Assembly (NCBI RefSeq): GCF_020510625.1
Contig: NZ_CP075191.1
Span: 3,136,001 to 3,200,000, forward strand
Direction of reading: 5' to 3'
DNA: 64,000 nucleotides
Source: Ferribacterium limneticum
GTDB taxonomy: Bacteria; Pseudomonadota; Gammaproteobacteria; Burkholderiales; Rhodocyclaceae
Positions 27,788 through 36,386 of this stretch are shown piece by piece. Position 1 is the stretch's first letter. Every line of letters begins with the position of its first letter. The position numbers and the translations under genes were made by a program. The notes beneath the pieces were generated by a model. It did no database searches. It saw only the letters and a program-made list of their open reading frames with translations, and had not been told where the DNA came from.

Positions 27788-28564
27788 ATGCGACCCAAAA
27801 GACAAACCCCTCAGCACTCGGTCGATATCAGCGAAGAAGCAGGCGTGCGCCATCTGCACTTCGGCTCCGACTGGATCCAGGGCGCCATGCGCATTGCCCG
27901 CCCGTGGTCGCTGGAACTGGCTTACACCCGCGAAATGATGGCCGGGCTCCTGCTCCGCCAGCAGCCGCACTGGCCGCGCCAGGCGCTGTTGATCGGGCTC
28001 GGCGCCGGTTCGCTGGCCAAGTACATCTACCGTTACTTGCCCGAGTGCCGGATGACCATCGTCGAAATCAATCCGCAGGTGGAATTCATTGCCCGGCAGT
28101 ACTTCAAGCTGCCGGACGACCCGCGCCGCCTGGATGTCACGATCGGTTGTGGTGCCGACTACATGCTGGGCGGCGACCGCCGCTTCGACCTGATCCTGAT
28201 TGACGGCTACGATCCGGAAGGACGGGCCGGGGTGCTGGATACGGAACCGTTCTACCAGGCCTGTCGCAGCCGACTGAGTGACGACGGTCTGTGCGGCTTT
28301 AACCTGCTTGGCTGGAACAAGGGGTTTCAGGGGAGTGTCGAACGCATCCGTAGTGCCTTCGATGGGCGAGTCGCCGTTTTCCCCTCGTGCGACAGCGGCA
28401 ACACCATCGCCTTCGCGACCGGCGGCAATCCGGTCGATGTCTCGCTCGACGACATGCGGGCCCGAGCCACGCAACTGAAAAAAGAGACCCGGCTCGACCT
28501 GTTACCGACCATCAGCCGGATACAGTTCTCGTATCCCTTGCCAGATGGGCATCTCCGCATCTGA
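27788..28564 (+). CDS. Spermidine synthase-like methyltransferase-fold protein
   Basis: 258 residues from [20 protein letters not shown] Rossmann-fold nucleotide site [15 protein letters not shown] near 79-93, an acidic strand end [14 protein letters not shown] and [13 protein letters not shown] match the polyamine aminopropyltransferase family. It probably uses SAM or decarboxylated SAM. Many such stand-alone homologues have no proven activity, so a true SpeE function is only possible. Starts 28 bases after tRNA-Arg. Confidence 0.88.
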   Translation: MRPKRQTPQHSVDISEEAGVRHLHFGSDWIQGAMRIARPWSLELAYTREMMAGLLLRQQPHWPRQALLIGLGAGSLAKYIYRYLPECRMTIVEINPQVEFIARQYFKLPDDPRRLDVTIGCGADYMLGGDRRFDLILIDGYDPEGRAGVLDTEPFYQACRSRLSDDGLCGFNLLGWNKGFQGSVERIRSAFDGRVAVFPSCDSGNTIAFATGGNPVDVSLDDMRARATQLKKETRLDLLPTISRIQFSYPLPDGHLRI

Positions 28565-28707
28565 TTGCGTGTATTTCTTGATTTTTCTGTTTTTTGAACT
28601 AAAAACAGATTGTCCCCCACCCATAACGATGACAAGGCGGATCGAAGAAAAATAAACAGCAGGCAATCATGACCTGACTCCTATTTTTCCAATCGAAGGA
28701 GGATCCG

Positions 28708-28977
28708 ATGTTGTCGATACAAGATGTTTTGGACTATTGCGACCTTGATCGCGGTGAAATCGAGGCAATTGCGGAACACGAGCACATTCCGATGACCATT
28801 GCCGCCGAGATGAGTGAATCCTTGTTGTGCACCCCCGAGGGGGTTTGCCAGTTGCATGTGATGTTTCTCGAAAACATCCAACATGCCATCGAGGCCGGAC
28901 GGATCGAACACGTCAAGGAACTGGCGGCGGCCTACGAGCATCTGCAGCGATCACATCCGTTGCCAAGCGTGCACTGA
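28708..28977 (+). CDS. Small conserved hypothetical protein
   Basis: 89 residues, start MLSIQDVLDYCDLDRGEIEA, with a strong AAGGAGG ribosome site. Mostly helical and acidic, with two Cys (one in SLLCTPEGVCQLHVMF), no signal peptide or membrane helix. It converges with narL. Function unknown; proximity to narXL may be chance. Confidence 0.8.
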   Translation: MLSIQDVLDYCDLDRGEIEAIAEHEHIPMTIAAEMSESLLCTPEGVCQLHVMFLENIQHAIEAGRIEHVKELAAAYEHLQRSHPLPSVH

Positions 28978-28998
28978 TGTGAGCGGCGTACTGGCAGG

Positions 28999-29664
28999 CT
29001 AGCTGTGTCGCCCCTGCCCGTAACCGTTCTCGACGGCGTATAGCGCAACTTGGACGCGGCTGCTCATGTTCAGCTTCTTGAAGATGTTCTGCACATGAAT
29101 CTTGACGGTGCTTTCGGCCAGATCGAGTTTGCGGGCGATTTCCTTGTTGCTCTCGCCCAGCGCCAGTGAGGCCAGGATGTCGCGCTCGCGCGGCGAGAAG
29201 CGGTCCCGTTCGGTGGCCGCTGCTTCGTTCCGCGGCGGGTTGCGGACACCCTGAATCAGTTTTGCCGTCATTTGCTGCGAAACGATCGACTCGCCCTGCG
29301 CTGCCCGCCGAATGGCATCGATCAGCGTGTCGGTTTCGATGTTCTTCAGCAGGTAGCCGCTGGCGCCGGCCCGCAAGGCATCCATCAGATCCTGCGCATC
29401 CTCCGAGACGGTGAGCATCAGGACGCGGACTTCCGGCATTTCCTCGGCGATCACTTTGACGGCCTCCAGCCCGGAAACACCGGGCATGTGCAGGTCGAGC
29501 AGGGCCACATCGGGCTTCAGCGAGCGGACACGCTTGATCCCCTCCAGCCCGTCGCCGGCCTCACCCACCACTTCGAAGTCCTCGTTGCGCTGCAGCAGCG
29601 ACTTGATGCCACTGCGAAACAAGGTGTGATCATCGACCAGCAATACCCGGATTTTTTCGCTCAT
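28999..29664 (-). CDS. narL: NarL-type response regulator
   Basis: 221 residues from MSEKIRVLLVDDHTLFRSGI. Receiver domain with the acidic pair DD at 10-11, phosphoacceptor Asp in DVALLDLHMPG near 58, and a LuxR/NarL helix-turn-helix (RERDILASLALGESNKEIAR, LDLAESTVKIHVQNIFKKL). It is the partner of the NarX-like kinase directly upstream; one base separates them. It probably controls nitrate/nitrite respiration genes elsewhere in the genome. Confidence 0.95.
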   Translation of the reverse strand: MSEKIRVLLVDDHTLFRSGIKSLLQRNEDFEVVGEAGDGLEGIKRVRSLKPDVALLDLHMPGVSGLEAVKVIAEEMPEVRVLMLTVSEDAQDLMDALRAGASGYLLKNIETDTLIDAIRRAAQGESIVSQQMTAKLIQGVRNPPRNEAAATERDRFSPRERDILASLALGESNKEIARKLDLAESTVKIHVQNIFKKLNMSSRVQVALYAVENGYGQGRHS

Positions 29665-29665
29665 T

Positions 29666-31615
29666 TCAGACGGTCTCCCTATTTTCTTTCGGCAGGTTGA
29701 GGGTGACACAAGCCCCCTCGCCCGGTTTGGATGTTATCCGACATTCGCCCCCGATGCGGTGTGCCCGTTCACGCATGATCTGCAGGCCGACGTGGCGGTC
29801 CGACTGGCAATTGGGGTCGTTCTGCGGATCGAAGCCGACCCCGTCATCCTGAATGGTGATCCGGCTCTGCGCCATGTCCTGATTGACCACCACCCGCACA
29901 TGGCTTGCCTTGGCGTGCTTGCGGATATTGGACAGCGATTCCTGGACGATGTGCATGACCTGGATTTCGTCGGTCGGCGGCATCGGCACGGTCGGCCCAA
30001 GGCGGTCGAACTCGGTCTTGATGCCGGTCTGCCCCTCGAACTTTTCCAGCGCTGCATTGATGGCTGAATCGAGGTCGGATTGATGCACGCGGGTCCGAAA
30101 ATGAACCAGCAGCTCGCGGACATCGTCATAACTTTCCTGCACGCCCTCGCGCAACTGGCCAGCCGTTTGCATGGCCTCCTCGGCTCTGCCCTTGCGCAGC
30201 GAATCCTGCAGCAGTTGCACCTGGATATTGAGAAAGGCCAGGCCCTGAGCAATCGAATCGTGCAATTCCTGCGCCAGCAGGTTGCGTTCTTCGGAAACCG
30301 CCAGTTCCTTCTCGCGGGATTTGAGGCGCTGATTCTCGATGGCCACGCCAAGGTGATGCCCCAGCGTTTCGAGCAGATGCATTTCCTGCTCTGACAAGGC
30401 CTGCGGCTGGCGGAAATAGAGGTTATAGACGCCCAGACGCTGCTTGTCGCACAGGATGCTGAAAGCCGTTGCGGTGGCGAAGCCTTCGCGGATACAGGTC
30501 CGTAGCCGCATGCTCTCGGGCGGATTGATCGTGGCAAAGGCGGCCGGCCGGGAGCTCTGGAAGACGTCCCCGCAGAGGCAATCGCCGCAATTGATCTCGC
30601 CCTCGTTGGCGACAAACTCATCAGACAGACCATCGTGGGTCATCAGGTACAGTTTTTCAGTCTGCGGCAGATACAGGCGCACGGCGCCGGCGTCCGCACC
30701 CAGCTTCGTCTTGATGCGGTCGAGAAAGTCCTCGCACAGGGCCTCCAGCGGCGCCGGCTCGCTCAGGAGTGAGGTCATCTCATAGAGAATCCCCAATTCC
30801 CGATTGCGCTGCGCCAGGCGGCGGGTTTCTGCTTCGACGCGGTGCTCCAGCGTGCCGTAGGCCGTCTCCAGATGCTCGGCCATCTGGTTGAAGCCTGCCG
30901 CCAGCCCGCCCAGTTCGTCGTCGCTGGCGACTGGCACACGCACCGTCAGATCGTTGCCGGTCATCCTTTGCATGCCGGCGTGCAAAACGCCCACCGGACG
31001 AATCACCAGGCGGCTGAAATAGCGGATCAGGAGCACCGTGCCCAGGATGGCCAGAAAGACCAGCGCCACCTGGACGCTGCGCAGCAGGTTGGTGTCGTAG
31101 GCGTAGCTGCGCTCCATGGCCAGCACCAGTTCGTTGATGTTGCTGACGAAGGGTTCGATCTCGGCAGCAAAGCCATCCGCCGCATTTTCCCGTTCGGCCC
31201 GAGCGCCGGCCAGATAGCGCGACACCAGGGGGCGAACCTTGGCCTGCCAGGCCTTGCCGACATCGGACAGGCGATCCTGAACTTCGTAATTGCGCGGCGG
31301 CGACAGGGGGCGTATCGGGTCACCCAGTTGCAAATCGCGCAGCACCTTGTCGAAGTGCTTGAGCTCTTCCTCCAGCGCGGCACCGACCGTCGGCTCCTGC
31401 GCCCTGGCTTCCAGCCCCCGGGCCATCAGGTGGCCGATGCGGTAAGTCCGCATGCGCTGGCTACCGGCGTCGTTGATCGCCGCAGCAACCCCTTCCAGCT
31501 GCCAGGAAATGAGCAGGGTCAGACCAATGGCCGAGGTCGCGACAAGGAAGAAGACGACCAGCATGCCAATGATTTTGTGCGAGAGTTTGCCGGAGAAGGC
31601 CAACATCCAGGTCAT
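29666..31615 (-). CDS. narX: NarX-like nitrate/nitrite sensor histidine kinase
   Basis: 649 residues. First helix (about 12-34), a periplasmic four-helix NarX/PilJ-type sensor with SQRMRTYRIGHLMARGLE near 47-64, second helix near 175-195, HAMP, then a GAF-like domain (about 280-430), and the HisKA_3 box ERNLLAQELHDSIAQGLAFL with phosphoacceptor His, and an HATPase (DDGVGFDP). It senses nitrate/nitrite and phosphorylates NarL. The central domain carries a Cys cluster (INCGDCLCGDVF and RTCIREGF) that could hold a metal or act in redox sensing. Confidence 0.93.
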   Translation of the reverse strand: MTWMLAFSGKLSHKIIGMLVVFFLVATSAIGLTLLISWQLEGVAAAINDAGSQRMRTYRIGHLMARGLEARAQEPTVGAALEEELKHFDKVLRDLQLGDPIRPLSPPRNYEVQDRLSDVGKAWQAKVRPLVSRYLAGARAERENAADGFAAEIEPFVSNINELVLAMERSYAYDTNLLRSVQVALVFLAILGTVLLIRYFSRLVIRPVGVLHAGMQRMTGNDLTVRVPVASDDELGGLAAGFNQMAEHLETAYGTLEHRVEAETRRLAQRNRELGILYEMTSLLSEPAPLEALCEDFLDRIKTKLGADAGAVRLYLPQTEKLYLMTHDGLSDEFVANEGEINCGDCLCGDVFQSSRPAAFATINPPESMRLRTCIREGFATATAFSILCDKQRLGVYNLYFRQPQALSEQEMHLLETLGHHLGVAIENQRLKSREKELAVSEERNLLAQELHDSIAQGLAFLNIQVQLLQDSLRKGRAEEAMQTAGQLREGVQESYDDVRELLVHFRTRVHQSDLDSAINAALEKFEGQTGIKTEFDRLGPTVPMPPTDEIQVMHIVQESLSNIRKHAKASHVRVVVNQDMAQSRITIQDDGVGFDPQNDPNCQSDRHVGLQIMRERAHRIGGECRITSKPGEGACVTLNLPKENRETV

Positions 31616-31675
31616 TCCATGACGAAACCTTGAACCTTAGCCGCGCCCCCCCGGAAATGCAAAGGACCTGCATCA

Positions 31676-31712
31676 AGAAAAATGCCCGCCAGATTGCGCT
31701 GGCGGGCAAAAA
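31676..31712 (-). terminator. Intrinsic terminator of the nrt operon
   Basis: On the minus strand GCCCGCCAG-CGCAAT-CTGGCGGGC, a perfect 9-bp stem, is followed by ATTTTTC. It lies between the nrtD stop and the narX start. Confidence 0.88.
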
Positions 31713-31756
31713 TCGCTGACAGGAGGGCAGCGACGATGGTGGAGATTAGCGCGGGA

Positions 31757-32557
31757 TCAGGCCGCTATCTTTTCGACATGCGCCTGCTTTTCGTAAAGGA
31801 ATTCGAGCACCGCAGCGCGGTAATCGATATAGGCCGGATCATGGGCCAGCGTCAGGCGATCGCGCGGGCGCGGCAGATTGACCTGCAGCACTTCGCCGAT
31901 GGTCGCCGCCGGGCCGTTGGTCATCATCACGATCTTGTCCGAGAGCAGCACGGCCTCGTCCACATCGTGGGTGACCATGACGGTCGTCGCCTTGGTCGCC
32001 TCGCAAATTTTCATCAGTTCGTCCTGCAGTTTGGCCCGGGTCAGGGCATCCAGCGCGCCGAAAGGCTCGTCCATCAGCAAGACCTTGGGCTGCATCGACA
32101 AGGCGCGGGCGATGCCGACGCGCTGCTTCATGCCGCCGGAGATTTCGTGCGGATACTTGGCGCTGGCGTGATCGAGTCCGACCAGGTTGATGGCGGCGGC
32201 GGTGCGCTCCTTCAATTTGGCCTTGCCCTCCTTCTCGCCAAACACGCGTTCGACGGCGAGATAGACGTTCTCGAAACAGGTCAGCCAGGGCAGCAGGCTG
32301 TGGTTCTGGAAAACCACCGCCCGTTCCGGACCTGGGCCGGCGATTTCACGACCGTCGCAGAGCAGCACGCCGGTGGTTGGCTTGGTCAGGCCGGCGATCA
32401 GGTTGAGCAAGGTCGATTTGCCGCAACCGGAGTGGCCGATCAGTGCGATGAACTCCCCCTGCTTGATGGTCAGGTCGATGTCGCGCAGGGCGACGAACTT
32501 GCCCTTCTTGGTGTCGAAGGTCTGGCCGACACGCTCGATTTGGACGAATTTTTCCAT
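31757..32557 (-). CDS. nrtD: Nitrate ABC transporter ATP-binding protein
   Basis: 266 residues from MEKFVQIERVGQTFDTKKGK, preceded by AAGGAG. Walker A GHSGCGKSTLLNLIAG, Q-loop VVFQNHSLLPWLT, signature ISGGMKQRVGIARAL, Walker B VLLMDEPFGALDALT and the switch His in VTHDVDEAVL. It powers the NrtA/NrtB nitrate importer. It is a single ABC module without the fused substrate-binding domain of cyanobacterial NrtC. Confidence 0.94.
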   Translation of the reverse strand: MEKFVQIERVGQTFDTKKGKFVALRDIDLTIKQGEFIALIGHSGCGKSTLLNLIAGLTKPTTGVLLCDGREIAGPGPERAVVFQNHSLLPWLTCFENVYLAVERVFGEKEGKAKLKERTAAAINLVGLDHASAKYPHEISGGMKQRVGIARALSMQPKVLLMDEPFGALDALTRAKLQDELMKICEATKATTVMVTHDVDEAVLLSDKIVMMTNGPAATIGEVLQVNLPRPRDRLTLAHDPAYIDYRAAVLEFLYEKQAHVEKIAA

Positions 32558-32569
32558 GATCTGCACTCC

Positions 32570-33535
32570 TTAAGACGATTCTTTGGTCAGCTTCTTGGCC
32601 AGCAGGATCAGCGCCTGTTCGAGTATCAGGCCGACGATGCCGATGACGAAGATGGCGATGATGATGTGCTCGACCTTCAGGTTGTTCCACTCATCCCACA
32701 CCCAGAAGCCGATGCCGACGCCGCCGGTCAGCATTTCGGCGGCGACGATGACCAGCCATGCTGTGCCGATGGACAGGCGGATACCGGTCAGCATGTAGGG
32801 CAGTACGGCCGGGAAGAGGATCTTGGTGACCACTTTCCACTCGGACAGCGCCAGCACGCGGGCGACGTTCAGGTAATCCTGCGGTACGCGCTGCACGCCT
32901 TGGGCGGTGTTCATGATCATCGGCCAGATCGAGCAGATGAAGATGGTGTAGGTGGCGGCCGGATCGGCTTTCTTGAAGACCAGCAGACCGATCGGCAGCC
33001 AGGCCAGCGGCGAAACCGGACGCAGCAGGCTGATGATCGGGTTGATCATCGCCGACAGGAAGGCCGAGCGGCCGAGGATGAAGCCGAGCGGAATGCCGAC
33101 CAGCGCTGCGAAACCAAAGCCGATACCGACGCGTTGCAGCGAGGACAGCACATTCCAGCCGATGCCCTGGTCGTTCGGGCCGTTGCGGTAGAACGGGTCG
33201 GCGAACAGCACGGTGGCGGCATCCCAGGTTTGCAGCGGGCCGGGAATGCTGCCCCCCTTCATGGTGGCGATGTACCAGATGCCGATCAGCACCACCATGC
33301 CCAACACCGGCGGCAGGATGGCGCGGCCAAGGTTGGCCAGTTTCTCGGCGAACGGCGTGCCTGGCTCGACAGCCGGCCGGCTTGCGGTTTTTTCCATTTT
33401 GATTTCCTTGGCGGGAGCAACAGCCGCTTCTACGACGGCGATTTCCTTAATTCCATCCCCCAAGGGGACTTCCTTATGGGCGCGGTCAACCGGAATTTTT
33501 GCCCCGAATTCAACATTCATCGTCAGTGCGCTCAT
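32570..33535 (-). CDS. nrtB: Nitrate ABC transporter permease
   Basis: 321 residues. A long polar N-terminus (about 1-75) precedes six predicted helices. SPLAWLPIGLLVFKKADPAA and LSEWKVVTKILFPAVLPYML carry the EAA-loop contact with the ATPase, and WNNLKVEHIIIAIFVIGIVG near the end is typical of NrtB/CmpB. It is the inner-membrane channel of the nitrate importer, 12 bp upstream of nrtD. Confidence 0.94.
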   Translation of the reverse strand: MSALTMNVEFGAKIPVDRAHKEVPLGDGIKEIAVVEAAVAPAKEIKMEKTASRPAVEPGTPFAEKLANLGRAILPPVLGMVVLIGIWYIATMKGGSIPGPLQTWDAATVLFADPFYRNGPNDQGIGWNVLSSLQRVGIGFGFAALVGIPLGFILGRSAFLSAMINPIISLLRPVSPLAWLPIGLLVFKKADPAATYTIFICSIWPMIMNTAQGVQRVPQDYLNVARVLALSEWKVVTKILFPAVLPYMLTGIRLSIGTAWLVIVAAEMLTGGVGIGFWVWDEWNNLKVEHIIIAIFVIGIVGLILEQALILLAKKLTKESS

Positions 33536-33560
33536 GGTTCTCTCCTAAGCGTTGGGTAAA

Positions 33561-33630
33561 CCGTCATTCCCGCAAAAGCGGGAATCCAGGATTAGGCATC
33601 TGGATTCCCGGTCAAGCCGGGAATGACGGC
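33561..33630. repeat. Palindromic intergenic repeat between nrtA and nrtB
   Basis: CGTCATTCCCGC-AAAA-GCGGGAATCCAGG is followed by an inverted second copy (CTGGATTCCCGG-TCAA-GCCGGGAATGACGG). This is the dispersed GTCATTCCCG-type repeat common in betaproteobacteria. Folded in mRNA it could limit read-through between nrtA and nrtB and so raise binding protein over permease. Related repeats lie near 39943, 40035 and 41989. Confidence 0.85.
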
Positions 33631-33642
33631 GCCGGGTTCGTC

Positions 33643-34908
33643 TCAAGCCTTTACCTTGAAACCATCGGCGTACTTGGCCGGATCCTTGCCGTCCCACACC
33701 ACCCCGTCGATCAGCTTGTGGCTGCGCATGTCGCTCTTCGGCAGCGCAACGCCGGCGGCGGTCGCCCCCTGCTTGTAGATGTCGATGCGGTTCACCTGCT
33801 TGGCGACAGCCAGGTAGTCCGGGTGGCTCTTCAACAAGCCCCAGCGCTTGTGCTGGGTCAGGAACCACATGCCGTCGCTGAGGTAGGGGAAATTGACCGT
33901 GCCTTCGTTAAAGAACTTCATGCAGTTCTTGTCATCCCAGCTCTTGCCGAGACCATTCTGGTAGCGGCCGAGCATGCGGGCGACGATGACCTCGGTGTCA
34001 GTATTGACGTAAGACTTGCTGGCGATCGTTTCGGCCGTTTTCTGCTTGTTGGCGATGGAAGAATCGATCCACTTGCTGGCATCAAGGATGGCGGCAACCA
34101 CGGCGCGGGCGGTGTTCGGGTTCTTCTGCACCCATTCGGCGGTGGTCCCGAGCACCTTTTCCGGATGATCGGTCCAGATGTCCTGCGTCGTCGTTGCCGT
34201 GAAGCCGATGTTGTCCATGATGGCGCGGTTGTTCCACGGCTCGCCGACGCAGAAGCCGTCCATGTTGCCGACGCGCATGTTGGCGACCATCTGCGGGGGC
34301 GGCACGGTGATGGTCTTGACGTCCTTCATCGGATTGATGCCCTGCGAGGCCAGCCAGTAGTAGAGCCACATGGCGTGCGTGCCGGTCGGGAAGGTCTGGG
34401 CAAAGGTGTATTCACGCTCCTTTTTGGCGACCAGCTTGGCCAGGCCGGCACCGTCGATGGCGCCCTTGTCCTTGAGCTGGTTCGACAGCGTGATAGCCTG
34501 ACCATTGTGATTCAGGCTCATCAACACGTTCATGTCCTTCTTCGGCCCGCCGACGCCCAGCTGGACGCCGTAGATCAGGCCGTAGAGCACGTGGGCGGCG
34601 TCGAGTTCGCCGTTGACCAGCTTGTCGCGCACCGAAGCCCAGGAGGCTTCCTTGGTCGGGATGATCTTGATGCCGTACTTCTCATCGAACTTCATGACCG
34701 AGGCCATGACGACCGAAGCGCAGTCGGTGAGCGGGATGAAGCCGATACGGACTTCCTTCTTTTCGGGGGCGTCGGAACCAGCGGCCCAGGCACCGCTGCG
34801 AACGCCGGGGGGGACCATGGCCATCAGAGAGGCTCCCAAGGCTGTTGAAACAAATTCACGACGCGAAACGCTGGCTGCACGGGCGTCGACGGCTTTTTTA
34901 TCTTCCAT
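33643..34908 (-). CDS. nrtA: Nitrate ABC transporter substrate-binding protein, Tat-exported
   Basis: 421 residues from MEDKKAVDARAASVSRREFV, with AAGGAG upstream. A twin-arginine signal (SRREFVSTALGASLMAMVP) implies export as a folded protein. The body is a CmpA/NrtA-type binding protein (VRIGFIPLTDCASVVMASVM; VNGELDAAHVLYGLIYGVQL; VANMRVGNMDGFCVGEPWNN). An in-frame ATG 30 codons upstream lies exactly on a leader hairpin and should not be used. It delivers nitrate to NrtB and is the first gene of nrtABD. Confidence 0.94.
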   Translation of the reverse strand: MEDKKAVDARAASVSRREFVSTALGASLMAMVPPGVRSGAWAAGSDAPEKKEVRIGFIPLTDCASVVMASVMKFDEKYGIKIIPTKEASWASVRDKLVNGELDAAHVLYGLIYGVQLGVGGPKKDMNVLMSLNHNGQAITLSNQLKDKGAIDGAGLAKLVAKKEREYTFAQTFPTGTHAMWLYYWLASQGINPMKDVKTITVPPPQMVANMRVGNMDGFCVGEPWNNRAIMDNIGFTATTTQDIWTDHPEKVLGTTAEWVQKNPNTARAVVAAILDASKWIDSSIANKQKTAETIASKSYVNTDTEVIVARMLGRYQNGLGKSWDDKNCMKFFNEGTVNFPYLSDGMWFLTQHKRWGLLKSHPDYLAVAKQVNRIDIYKQGATAAGVALPKSDMRSHKLIDGVVWDGKDPAKYADGFKVKA

Positions 34909-34934
34909 TGCTTGCTCCTTGATTATTAAAATCG

Positions 34935-35040
34935 AAAAACAAAATGGGCGTCGCATCCTCACCGCCAATCGGCAGCGCGGATGGACGCCCTTGTCCATGA
35001 ATCGGCTTTCGCTCGACTCTCGCCCGGCCGCCTTTGACCG
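34935..35040 (-). promoter_or_regulatory. NasT (ANTAR) responsive leader with intrinsic terminator upstream of nrtA
   Basis: On the minus strand, hairpin P1 CGGTCAAAGGCGGCCG (35040-35025, six-base loop AAAGGC) and P2 ATGGACAAGGGCGTCCAT (34998-34981, loop AAGGGC) both have A at loop position 1 and G at 4, the ANTAR-target rule. P2's 3' arm is part of a terminator: GGGCGTC-CATCC (34990-34979) pairs with GGATG-C-GACGCCC (34957-34946), followed by ATTTTGTTTTT. P2 and the terminator are mutually exclusive, so bound NasT should prevent termination and let nrtA be transcribed. Confidence 0.85.
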
Positions 35041-35059
35041 TGCGTTTTGAATGGACTAT

Positions 35060-35075
35060 TGCAATGGCCGTGCCA
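35060..35075 (-). promoter_or_regulatory. Sigma-54 promoter of nrtABD
   Basis: TGGCACGGCCATTGCA matches the -24/-12 consensus TGGCAC-N5-TTGCA perfectly. The predicted transcription start near 35049 lies about 9 bases before hairpin P1 of the leader. Confidence 0.85.
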
Positions 35076-35164
35076 GCACTAGTTATTTGGTACTAGTTAT
35101 TAATAACTACTTTGTTTTCAATCACTTGGTTTGTCTTGCCTCAGGATTTTCACCCCGGAACGCA

Positions 35165-35181
35165 TGCACTGTTGCGGTGCA
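35165..35181 (-). promoter_or_regulatory. NtrC-like binding site upstream of nrtA
   Basis: TGCACCGCAACAGTGCA is a near-perfect dyad fitting TGCACC-N5-GGTGCA, about 115-130 bp upstream of the predicted start, a normal enhancer distance. Confidence 0.7.
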
Positions 35182-35204
35182 GCAAGCCGATTTACCGCAC
35201 AGCC

Positions 35205-35780
35205 TTAGAGCAGCACCCGCGCCATGTCGATGACGTCGCGCGCCACTTTGGCCATCGACTGGCCGCGTTCCATGGCCAGCTTGCGCATGGCGTGGTAAGC
35301 CGCATCCTCGTCGAGGCCGCGCGCCTTCATCAGCACGCCCTTGGCCTTGTCGACCAGTTTGCGGTCGGAGAGCTTCTTCGAAATCTCATCGAGTTCGCGG
35401 CGCAAGGCTTGGGTATCCTCGAAACGCGCCCGCGCCACCTCGACGATGGGCTTGATCCGCTTGGAATCGAGACCATCGACGATATAGGCCGACACCCCCG
35501 CCTTGACGGCATCGCGGATGGTTTCCTGGCCGTCTTCCTGGGTGAAGATCACCACCGGACGCGGCATGTCCTTGTTCATGGCCGCCAGGTTTTCGAGGGT
35601 ATCGCGGCTCGGGCTGTCGGTATCGATCAGGATAACGTCGGGCTGCAGGCGCTCGACTTCAGCCGTCAGGTTTTCGGAGCCGGCCAGAATGGCAGCGACT
35701 TGATAACCGGCAAGCGCAAGCCCGGCGCAGATTTCGCCGGCACGGGAACGGGATTCATCAATAACGAGTACGGTAAGCAT
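35205..35780 (-). CDS. nasT: NasT-type ANTAR antiterminator
   Basis: 191 residues. N-terminal receiver-like domain (MLTVLVIDESRSRAGEICA; VILIDTDSPSRDTLE), a coiled-coil linker near 115-130 and a C-terminal ANTAR RNA-binding domain (DKAKGVLMKARGLDEDAAYH; ALERG-like AMERGQSMAKVARDVI). NasT binds paired six-base-loop hairpins and prevents termination. It lies immediately upstream of the nrtABD leader, which contains such hairpins; two further candidates precede narK and nirB. Its usual nitrate-sensing partner NasS is not adjacent. 17 bp separate it from the chelatase gene upstream. Confidence 0.93.
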   Translation of the reverse strand: MLTVLVIDESRSRAGEICAGLALAGYQVAAILAGSENLTAEVERLQPDVILIDTDSPSRDTLENLAAMNKDMPRPVVIFTQEDGQETIRDAVKAGVSAYIVDGLDSKRIKPIVEVARARFEDTQALRRELDEISKKLSDRKLVDKAKGVLMKARGLDEDAAYHAMRKLAMERGQSMAKVARDVIDMARVLL

Positions 35781-35797
35781 GGTTTCTATCTAGCAAG

Positions 35798-36169
35798 CTA
35801 CAGGCCAGCCACCTCCAGCGCAGCCGTCGCCATGGCCTGAACCACCAGTTCATGCTCGCCGATGGCATTGCCCAACGAGAATTCCACCTGGGGGTACTTT
35901 GCCCGCAACGTCTCCATCATCTCCGGCGTTTCCTTCTTCAAATGACCGCCGCGCGCCACGAACATCGGCATCACGACAATCTTGTCGGCCCCCGCCTCGA
36001 TCAGCTCGACGGCCCGCTCCGGTAGCGTCGGGGTCATGAATTCGAGAAAAGCCAGTTCGACCGGTACGGTCGTCATGCGCTGGCGGATAGCGGCCTGGAC
36101 GCGGCGCATGGGATTGGCCCATTCCGGGTCGCGGGCGCCGTGGGCGAAGAGGATGAGAGCTGTAGTCAT
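35798..36169 (-). CDS. Short CbiX-type sirohydrochlorin chelatase
   Basis: 123 residues, start MTTALILFAHGARDPEWANP with the metal-site His in FAHGARD near 9-15 and a second near 75-78 (ARGGHLKKE). This is the half-length CbiX_S/SirB type that works as a dimer to insert Fe or Co into sirohydrochlorin. Its position in a nitrate-assimilation region suggests it makes siroheme for NirB. It is co-directional with nasT. Confidence 0.9.
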   Translation of the reverse strand: MTTALILFAHGARDPEWANPMRRVQAAIRQRMTTVPVELAFLEFMTPTLPERAVELIEAGADKIVVMPMFVARGGHLKKETPEMMETLRAKYPQVEFSLGNAIGEHELVVQAMATAALEVAGL

Positions 36170-36386
36170 GGCAGATTTTCCGTTTCAAAGTCAGGCGGCC
36201 TGTGCGCTCGCCGGGAAGGCGGCGACATCTTAACCGCAGGCCGAAGCTTAGACGCGCAAAGCCAGGAAAAGCTCTCGCAAGATGCAAGGAAAATCCGCCG
36301 ATTGGGTGGTGCACTTTGGACTGCCTTGGGCTAGGATGAAACAGCATCAAGCAACGCTTGAATAATGGAAATTACAGGGAAAAAAG

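Noticed and set aside
27601..27798. N-terminal extension of the chemoreceptor by 66 codons
   Set aside because: It would read through the tRNA-Arg gene in antisense; the start at 27600 has a GAGGAG site and a proper first membrane helix.
31682..33559. A 625-codon open frame on the plus strand
   Set aside because: It covers nrtD and nrtB in antisense and shows no recognisable domains.
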